DNA of 46,770 bases from a virus, in the IMG/VR virus record IMGVR_UViG_3300032334_000156, positions 1-46,770 of that record; one strand, written 5' to 3'. Below are positions 42,154 through 46,770 of this stretch, one piece after another. How positions within the stretch are numbered: position 1 is the first letter of the stretch; each line of letters starts with the position of its first letter. A program made the translations under genes and the position numbers. The notes below the pieces were generated by a model that did not search any database, was not told the origin of the DNA, and was given only the letters and a program-made list of their open reading frames with translations.

Positions 42154-43085
42154 TACGGACCATACCCAATAAACATCTGACGCGGCACCAAACGAAGCGC
42201 CGCCGTTTCGCGGTCTTCCTGCGCAGCCAACTCCCAAGCCTCGTCGTACTGCATCTTTAGTACTTCAAGCCTATTGATGCCGTCAGGAATTTTCAGCGCC
42301 ACGTAGTAAGCAAGCCCTGCGGCCATGCAAGGAATAAACCGAAACGGCACATCCATGACGTTAACACCACCGCCTGCATCCTGCGTGCGACGCATGCGCC
42401 AGTAAACAAATTGATACGTAGTAACCCCATCCGGTGTGGGCCAAACTGTGATGGCAGGAACTTGCTGCCAGTAGACAGTGGCACCGGCTGTGTGCGCTGC
42501 GGCTGTCGTGTTCTGTTGTGCCCGGAAGCAGTTGTACAGCGTGGTGCCGCTGATATATCCGTAATTGATGATCTCGGAGTCGATCTTCACAAACCCAGCA
42601 GCGGGCAGATTATCGACCGAACTAACCGTAATCGTTGTGTCAGTGCTAGTGATTGTCGTGCTCAGCGTGGCAGACACTGGAGAAGTCTGCGCGTTATAGC
42701 GCTGCACCCACACTTGGATCGGGCGACCTTGTGACAATTTGTTTGGCAACGTAGCGTACGTTGATACGCTGATGCGGGTGATCGTCAGGTCAGACTGGTT
42801 AGATGTGCTGTTTGCATTTGTGCGAATTACATGCTCAAGCAGATCAACCGTGTCGTTGGGCAGCGCGTAGGTATTCTGCCCTTGCACCAAGGTGATCGTG
42901 CCCTGCTCAAACGTCCACATGTTGATGCCACGGTTTGCCCAGTCAGCAAACATGAGGTTAAGCGAACGCCGCGCTGTGCGCAGATCGTAACCCGAGCGCA
43001 ACTCCGAGCCAGCACGCTCAAAAGCTTCCTCGACCAGTTCAGTCAGGTCGAGGTTAAATGAGGTTTGGCCGGATGTGTTTGCCAT
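42153..43085 (-). CDS. Tail tubular/adaptor-type virion protein
   Basis: A 310-residue protein. The N-terminus LVEEAFERAGSELRSGYDLR, then SLNLMFADWANRGINMWTFE, and ENTYALP-like GQNTYALPNDTVDLLEHVIR belong to a group common in short-tailed uncultured phages. An Ig-like insertion (about residues 138-205) precedes a C-terminal helical part (ALKIPDGINRLEVLKMQYDE). It probably joins portal and tail machinery; the exact family is uncertain. Confidence 0.75.
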   Translation of the reverse strand: MANTSGQTSFNLDLTELVEEAFERAGSELRSGYDLRTARRSLNLMFADWANRGINMWTFEQGTITLVQGQNTYALPNDTVDLLEHVIRTNANSTSNQSDLTITRISVSTYATLPNKLSQGRPIQVWVQRYNAQTSPVSATLSTTITSTDTTITVSSVDNLPAAGFVKIDSEIINYGYISGTTLYNCFRAQQNTTAAAHTAGATVYWQQVPAITVWPTPDGVTTYQFVYWRMRRTQDAGGGVNVMDVPFRFIPCMAAGLAYYVALKIPDGINRLEVLKMQYDEAWELAAQEDRETAALRLVPRQMFIGYGP

Positions 43086-43750
43086 TAGTAGCTGCTAATA
43101 AAGTTTTGCTGCTTGGGGCCAATTGGCGTATACCCATTTGGGTATTGGTTCTGTGTGTTGGTAGACAACAGGCTAGGCAATCCCGACTGCTGCGGACTCC
43201 CACCGACAGACACACTTTGCGGCTGCGTAGGACCGGGGTTGTACATGCGTTGACCGTTAGGAGGTTGCTGTTGACCAAACGGATTCTGAAACTGCATTGG
43301 TTGCGGAGCAAAACCACCAAACACATTACCGCTCTGTTGGTTGTAACCCCCGCCATTTTGTGGCTGCACTTGTTGTGGTTGTGTTTGTGGCCCAAACGGA
43401 TTATTAAACTGCGGAGTTGAGTCCGTCATACCGCCAAATGCGTATCGCTTACCTTCTGTGCGAGTTATGGGGTCCGTGGCTATCTGGTTAAACAGTGTGT
43501 ACACCTCATTTGGCGTATCAAAATAATTGTAGCCTTTGATTTCGTTGTTTTCTTTTGGTAACGAGCGATCTGGGGTTATCGTGTTCTGTATAAACGGAGT
43601 AAAGGAATTAATCAGGGGAGCCAACCACCCAGCGTTACTAGTGATTTGTGGCGACGGCTTTACAGGAGCAGCAGCACTCGTATCGGCTTGGAGCGCGGAT
43701 TGCATCGCGTTGTTGTTACGCAAGGAATCTAAAATATCGCTAAAAAACAT
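43085..43750 (-). CDS. Gln/Pro/Asn-rich hypothetical virion-region protein
   Basis: A 221-residue protein. A helical N-terminus (FFSDILDSLRNNNAMQSALQ) is followed by a hydrophobic piece and a motif RYAFGGMTDS near residue 110, then a disordered Gln/Pro/Asn/Gly-rich half with repeated NPFG units. No family recognised. The Gly-Gly motif resembles those in the ejection-type proteins. Confidence 0.6.
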   Translation of the reverse strand: MFFSDILDSLRNNNAMQSALQADTSAAAPVKPSPQITSNAGWLAPLINSFTPFIQNTITPDRSLPKENNEIKGYNYFDTPNEVYTLFNQIATDPITRTEGKRYAFGGMTDSTPQFNNPFGPQTQPQQVQPQNGGGYNQQSGNVFGGFAPQPMQFQNPFGQQQPPNGQRMYNPGPTQPQSVSVGGSPQQSGLPSLLSTNTQNQYPNGYTPIGPKQQNFISSY

Positions 43751-43764
43751 AATATTTATTTCCC

Positions 43765-44010
43765 TTACCTAAACTTAGCCGTTTTCTTGGCTACCGACTT
43801 TGGCTGCGCTACAAACTGTTTACCTGCGGCTTTCCCTGCACGTTTAGCTTTGGTCGTTGCAGCATACTCAGACGGACTAAGACTTGCAATCGCCTTCTCA
43901 GGCAGATACCGCTCTCCAGTTTTGCTGGATGGCTTACCACTCTTGGTGCGCCACTTCTGGTCGCCCCAGTCTTTGAGGGATTGCTGAGGGGGTTTCAATC
44001 TTTCGCCCAC
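43765..44010 (-). CDS. Small basic conserved phage protein (GERYLPEKAI type)
   Basis: An 81-residue protein: KSGKPSSKTGERYLPEKAIA, SPSEYAATTKAKRAGKAAGK, ending VAKKTAKFR. This pattern occurs in many phages and suggests a compact nucleic-acid-binding protein. GTG 44010 is the likely start. Function unknown. Confidence 0.8.
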   Translation of the reverse strand: MGERLKPPQQSLKDWGDQKWRTKSGKPSSKTGERYLPEKAIASLSPSEYAATTKAKRAGKAAGKQFVAQPKSVAKKTAKFR

Positions 44011-44132
44011 GCTTTGTCATACAACTCAGCGTCAATTTCTTCGTCAGTCATTACATCAGGATCGCACACAACATCACAATCACACTGCCCCAATTCTTTA
44101 AGCAAACATTCTTCCATGCGTTGTTTAGTCAC
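43995..44132 (-). CDS. Very small acidic Cys-containing protein
   Basis: A 45-residue reading frame from GTG 44132, MTKQRMEECLLKELG then CDCDVVCDPDVMTDEEIDAE. It overlaps the preceding stop by 8 bases and the next start by 16. Its acidic composition contrasts with the basic proteins around it. Coupled overlaps support it, but its size leaves doubt. Confidence 0.5.
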   Translation of the reverse strand: MTKQRMEECLLKELGQCDCDVVCDPDVMTDEEIDAELYDKAWAKD

Positions 44133-44400
44133 GATAACCTCCACCAGCAGCTTTATATTTCTTGGCAACAAGCTGTGCTTTACGGGCTGACCACTGACCT
44201 GCGCCCGTGCCTTGCGTTGCTGCCGCCTTTACCTGAGACACAATCCGTTTACGCAGACTTGGTTTGGTGTAGTTGCCTGCGGCATTAACCTTGCCGCCAT
44301 CCTTGTACTGCGTAAAGTCAGTATCGTCGCGGCGAGCCTTGACCTTTGGTCCGGGCATCTTCTTGGGGTTGATGTCTCCCATACCGCGACTGGTTCTCAT
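44125..44400 (-). CDS. Small basic conserved phage protein (RGMGDINPKKMP type)
   Basis: A 91-residue protein: RGMGDINPKKMPGPKVKARR, DGGKVNAAGNYTKPSLRKRI and GTGAGQWSARKAQLVAKKYK, ending GGGYRD. The pattern recurs in aquatic phages. It has a Gly-Gly motif (YKDGGKV) like its neighbours. Probably virion-linked; function unknown. Confidence 0.8.
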   Translation of the reverse strand: MRTSRGMGDINPKKMPGPKVKARRDDTDFTQYKDGGKVNAAGNYTKPSLRKRIVSQVKAAATQGTGAGQWSARKAQLVAKKYKAAGGGYRD

Positions 44401-44401
44401 T

Positions 44402-44611
44402 TTAGCAACTGCCGCCGCCAGCCATTTTGACCATCATGCCTTTGGTCTTGCCGCGTTGTGCGCAACCATCAGCACGCGAAGAAGCAGAGCCGCCGCCTGC
44501 CATTTTCTTGGGCTTCTTGATTGGTTTGGTTGGGCCTTCGTAGTCGATAGGGGGGTTGCCCATGTCGGCTGTGTAGATGTCTGCTTCGCCGGGTTTCTTT
44601 TCAAGCGCCAT
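44402..44611 (-). CDS. Small protein with C-terminal SASSRADG motif (copy 1)
   Basis: A 69-residue protein. ATG 44611 (MALEKKPGEADIYTADMG) is 10 bases after GGAG. The middle is Pro/Lys-rich; the C-terminus carries GGSASSRADGCAQRGKTKG, shared with two neighbours, and ends MAGGGSC. The cysteine tail could anchor or cross-link. Function unknown. Confidence 0.75.
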   Translation of the reverse strand: MALEKKPGEADIYTADMGNPPIDYEGPTKPIKKPKKMAGGGSASSRADGCAQRGKTKGMMVKMAGGGSC

Positions 44612-44613
44612 AA

Positions 44614-44958
44614 TTAACAAGCTCCGCCTTTTTTAAGTAGTTTACCTTTAGTCTTGCCCTTCTGGGCAATCCCGTCTGCACGTGAAGAAGCGGACCCGCC
44701 CTTCTTCATACCCATCATCTCGGACTTTTCGTGTTTGATCATGGCGGCGGGAGCACCCTTCTTCTTCATGAAGGCCACTTCTTTACCAACCATTTTCTTT
44801 GACTCAGCCATATCACCACCTTTTGAAAATTTACGACCCTTGTCAGCCGCTGCAAAGTCCTTGCCCACGGACTGAGGGACGCCAGCTTTCTTGGCAAAAC
44901 TGGGGCTGTGGGCTACAGCCTCCATGAAATTGTGCTGCTTCTTCGACGTACTAGGCAT
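44614..44958 (-). CDS. Small basic protein with C-terminal SASSRADG motif (copy 2)
   Basis: A 114-residue protein. The N-terminal part, SKKQHNFMEAVAHSPSFAKK then GVPQSVGKDFAAADKGRKF, is a pattern known from many phages. Lys/Met-rich helices follow, then GGSASSRADGIAQKGKTKG and an end KKGGAC. The N-terminal pattern shows this is a real gene; function unknown. Confidence 0.82.
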   Translation of the reverse strand: MPSTSKKQHNFMEAVAHSPSFAKKAGVPQSVGKDFAAADKGRKFSKGGDMAESKKMVGKEVAFMKKKGAPAAMIKHEKSEMMGMKKGGSASSRADGIAQKGKTKGKLLKKGGAC

Positions 44959-45187
44959 GATGGTCCATCAGCTTATCAATCTTGGCTTCAAGCCGATCAA
45001 GCCTGTCCATTACCCGATTGATGTCGGCGTGAACTTCGGACTTGGTAACGTACTCTTTGGCAATCTCTTCGCGGGTCTTGTTTAGCAGCACTTGCAGGCG
45101 CTGCATCTCATCAAAAACGCTCTTGAGGAAAAATCCAACCACGCTGATTCCAACCGAAAGAACTGCGTTCCAGATCGTGTGTTCCAT
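44951..45187 (-). CDS. TM plus coiled-coil small protein
   Basis: A 78-residue protein with one membrane segment (NAVLSVGISVVGFFLKSVF) and a charged coiled coil (about residues 35-78, DRLDRLEAKIDKL). ATG 45187 overlaps the preceding TGA (TGATG). It could be a second holin-like or membrane-anchoring protein outside the main lysis cassette. Confidence 0.7.
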   Translation of the reverse strand: MEHTIWNAVLSVGISVVGFFLKSVFDEMQRLQVLLNKTREEIAKEYVTKSEVHADINRVMDRLDRLEAKIDKLMDHHA

Positions 45188-45633
45188 CACACAAACCGCC
45201 CTTTGGTTTTGCCGCGCTGCGCGCAGCCGTCTGCACGGGAAGAAGCGCTGCCACCTTTCGCCATCTTCTTGACTGCACCACCTTTAGCCATCTTCAGGGG
45301 GTTATCTTTGAGCTTCAACACCCTGTCCGTAGCGTACAGACTTGGCTCTTTTTCAAGATCTTGGTCAGACATCCCCGCACGTTGCTTTGCGGTTTGATAC
45401 CGAGATTCGCGGCGTGCAATATCTTCAGCAATCATCTCGTTTTTTTGATTAGCCGGGTGCCCAAGAACGAGGCCCATCTTATCTATAATACGGCTACCCA
45501 AAGGACGTTCACGCTCACTCGTAGCCGATTCTAGTTCTGCCTGTTGTTTTGCGCGTTCTTTGCGTTTTTCGTCTGGCGTTAAATTGCCAAACCTAGCCAT
45601 CCGCGTTTCGTCATCAGCAATAGGTCTTGCCAT
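45187..45633 (-). CDS. Hypothetical protein with C-terminal SASSRADG motif (copy 3)
   Basis: A 148-residue, highly charged helical protein (FGNLTPDEKRKERAKQQAEL at the start). The C-terminus has AKGGAVKKMAKGG followed by SASSRADGCAQRGKTKGRFV, the same motif as in two downstream genes. No family recognised. Probably virion or DNA associated. Confidence 0.75.
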   Translation of the reverse strand: MARPIADDETRMARFGNLTPDEKRKERAKQQAELESATSERERPLGSRIIDKMGLVLGHPANQKNEMIAEDIARRESRYQTAKQRAGMSDQDLEKEPSLYATDRVLKLKDNPLKMAKGGAVKKMAKGGSASSRADGCAQRGKTKGRFV

Positions 45634-45634
45634 C

Positions 45635-45889
45635 TCAACACTTCCACGCCCGGAGGCTCTTATTGATACGAGAGTCTGGATCGTTAGCGGTTTTGGCGCT
45701 AGTGAGCTTTTTCTTCATGCCCGACATCCGGGCACAGAATGACTTCTTGCGTGAGCCACCTTCGGGTTGCGGTGGCTTGAGTCCGGGTTTCCCCGGATTA
45801 GCAGCGTTGTAGGAAGCACGCCCTTTGGCGTTCAAACCGCCACTCTCAGACTTGCCTTCTTTGCGCTGCCATGCAGGGGACTTAGCCAT
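45635..45889 (-). CDS. Small conserved phage protein (DUF6321-like, tentative)
   Basis: An 84-residue basic protein from ATG 45889. It reads SPAWQRKEGKSESGGLNAKG, KPPQPEGGSRKKSFCARMSG and DPDSRINKSLRAWKC at the end, a pattern very common in phage genomes, which I recall as DUF6321. Function unknown; strong conservation suggests a core virion or packaging-related role. Confidence 0.82.
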   Translation of the reverse strand: MAKSPAWQRKEGKSESGGLNAKGRASYNAANPGKPGLKPPQPEGGSRKKSFCARMSGMKKKLTSAKTANDPDSRINKSLRAWKC

Positions 45890-45891
45890 GA

Positions 45892-46770
45892 TTATGCCTG
45901 TGCTTCTTTCCAAGACAACCGAGCAGACAGCGTGATTGCCGTTGCCGTTAGTGGTGTGACGCACACATACAGAATGTCTGGACCATCTGGGTACGTCTGA
46001 GCGTATGACGTTGGAACCGTGGCAACAGTTCCGCCACCAAGGATAGAGTTACCCAAGTCACGGACTTGCGACAAATCCAACGTGGTCTGACCGTTAGAGT
46101 TTGTAAATGCTGCCGCTACTGACTCACCGCCAGACAACGTAACTGTATTAGTGGTATTGGTTGCTACTTGCGCCAAAGACGAAGTATAAGCGCCAGAACC
46201 CTGAGTAGTTGGACTACGCCAGTTTGCAATACTAAACGCCGCAGATGGATACCCATTCAGCACAAGATTGACCAACAACGGACCAGTTGCGTAAATACCC
46301 AATTCAAACAACTGTAACTGCATACGGTTGATGATTTCTTGCGCTCCAAGAAGACCAATCTGCCCGTTAGAAACAGATGGGGCAATCCGAATTGCAAGAA
46401 TTGGCGTAACCTGTGTTATCGACGTTGTAGTCGTCATCTGGATAGGGTTACCGAAGTTAAAGATCAGCGACTTGTCGTCGTTGAACTGCCCATCCATAAT
46501 TACCGACGAACCCCAGTGCGATAAAGATGGAGTCGTATCGGGCGTTACAAGTTCAATAGCCGTTGGAGCAGTTGCGCTTAAAGTAAACGTAGTTGCTGAC
46601 GCCCCACCAGTTACACCTCTGGTTAAACCCGTCAGCACGTTGTTGCTGTTTCCAGTGTAAGAAACATATTCAACAGCCGAGCCATCTTGAACCTTTACCG
46701 TACCAGATGGAGGAAACAGCGTGGAATTCAGCACGGACATTGACGTTACATTGCCTGACAACAACGTAGC
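45892..46770 (-). CDS. Virion-type protein, 5' end cut by the window edge
   Basis: The frame stays open to base 46770, so the N-terminus is outside the window. The visible 292 residues are Ser/Thr/Val/Asn-rich and beta-structured, beginning with an Ig-like segment (GTVKVQDGSAVEYVSYTGN, LTGLTRGVTGG) and later FELGIYATGPLLVNLVLNGY. It looks like a tail, capsid-fibre or decoration protein; exact family not recognised. Its stop is 2 bases from the next start. Confidence 0.7.
   Translation of the reverse strand, partial: ATLLSGNVTSMSVLNSTLFPPSGTVKVQDGSAVEYVSYTGNSNNVLTGLTRGVTGGASATTFTLSATAPTAIELVTPDTTPSLSHWGSSVIMDGQFNDDKSLIFNFGNPIQMTTTTSITQVTPILAIRIAPSVSNGQIGLLGAQEIINRMQLQLFELGIYATGPLLVNLVLNGYPSAAFSIANWRSPTTQGSGAYTSSLAQVATNTTNTVTLSGGESVAAAFTNSNGQTTLDLSQVRDLGNSILGGGTVATVPTSYAQTYPDGPDILYVCVTPLTATAITLSARLSWKEAQA

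Noticed and set aside
1-46770. tRNA genes, integrase, attachment sites or insertion sequences
   Set aside because: None could be recognised by reading; gaps between genes are too short for most tRNAs. A tRNAscan run would be decisive.

Overview
This window is a 46.8 kb internal piece of a tailed double-stranded DNA bacteriophage (class Caudoviricetes). It is very compact, with most neighbouring genes overlapping or touching, and both window edges cut through a gene. The replication genes are a T7-like family A DNA polymerase, a primase-helicase, a SNF2-type helicase, an SSB-like protein and nucleases. The structural genes include P22-gp10-like and adaptor-like proteins together with Gly- and Gln-rich ejection-type proteins, which suggests a short-tailed phage. 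I infer a Gram-negative, probably proteobacterial host from the GH108 endolysin, the GTA-type 3TM holin and an FtsK-gamma domain carried by the largest protein. Many small proteins look like those of uncultured aquatic phages. No integrase or other lysogeny gene was seen. Terminase, portal and major capsid genes are not here and probably lie beyond the right edge.

Positions 1-16672 (plus strand) are the early and replication module. It opens with an AAA+ (MoxR) / VWA-metallopeptidase / DUF3150-like cassette and a VRR-NUC nuclease, followed by DNA polymerase, a small HExxH protein and a RecB/Cas4-like nuclease. About 15 small accessory genes follow (7.3-10.3 kb; zinc ribbons, winged helices, DUF3310, a lipoprotein candidate and a tandem paralogue pair). 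The module ends with the SNF2-type helicase, an SSB-like protein, an HTH protein and a 971-residue primase-helicase.

Positions 46770-16641 (minus strand) are the late module. Read in its own direction it holds a truncated virion protein, a run of small basic proteins (three sharing a C-terminal motif), adaptor and tail proteins, a 20-residue-repeat protein, a tail fibre with an S74 autochaperone, a lysis cassette and a gp10-like protein. Several ejection-type proteins follow, and the module ends with a 2780-residue protein. The two modules converge and overlap by 32 bp at 16641-16672. One gene breaks the strand rule: a GIY-YIG homing endonuclease at 33729-34451, inserted antisense between the holin and the gp10-like gene.

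The most notable object is the 2780-residue protein at 16641-24983. In one chain it combines an FtsK-gamma-like winged helix, a YkuD L,D-transpeptidase, an HExxH motif and a C-terminal region resembling phage 'large polyvalent protein' domains. I read it as a late, probably injected multi-effector that could act on host DNA and cell wall.
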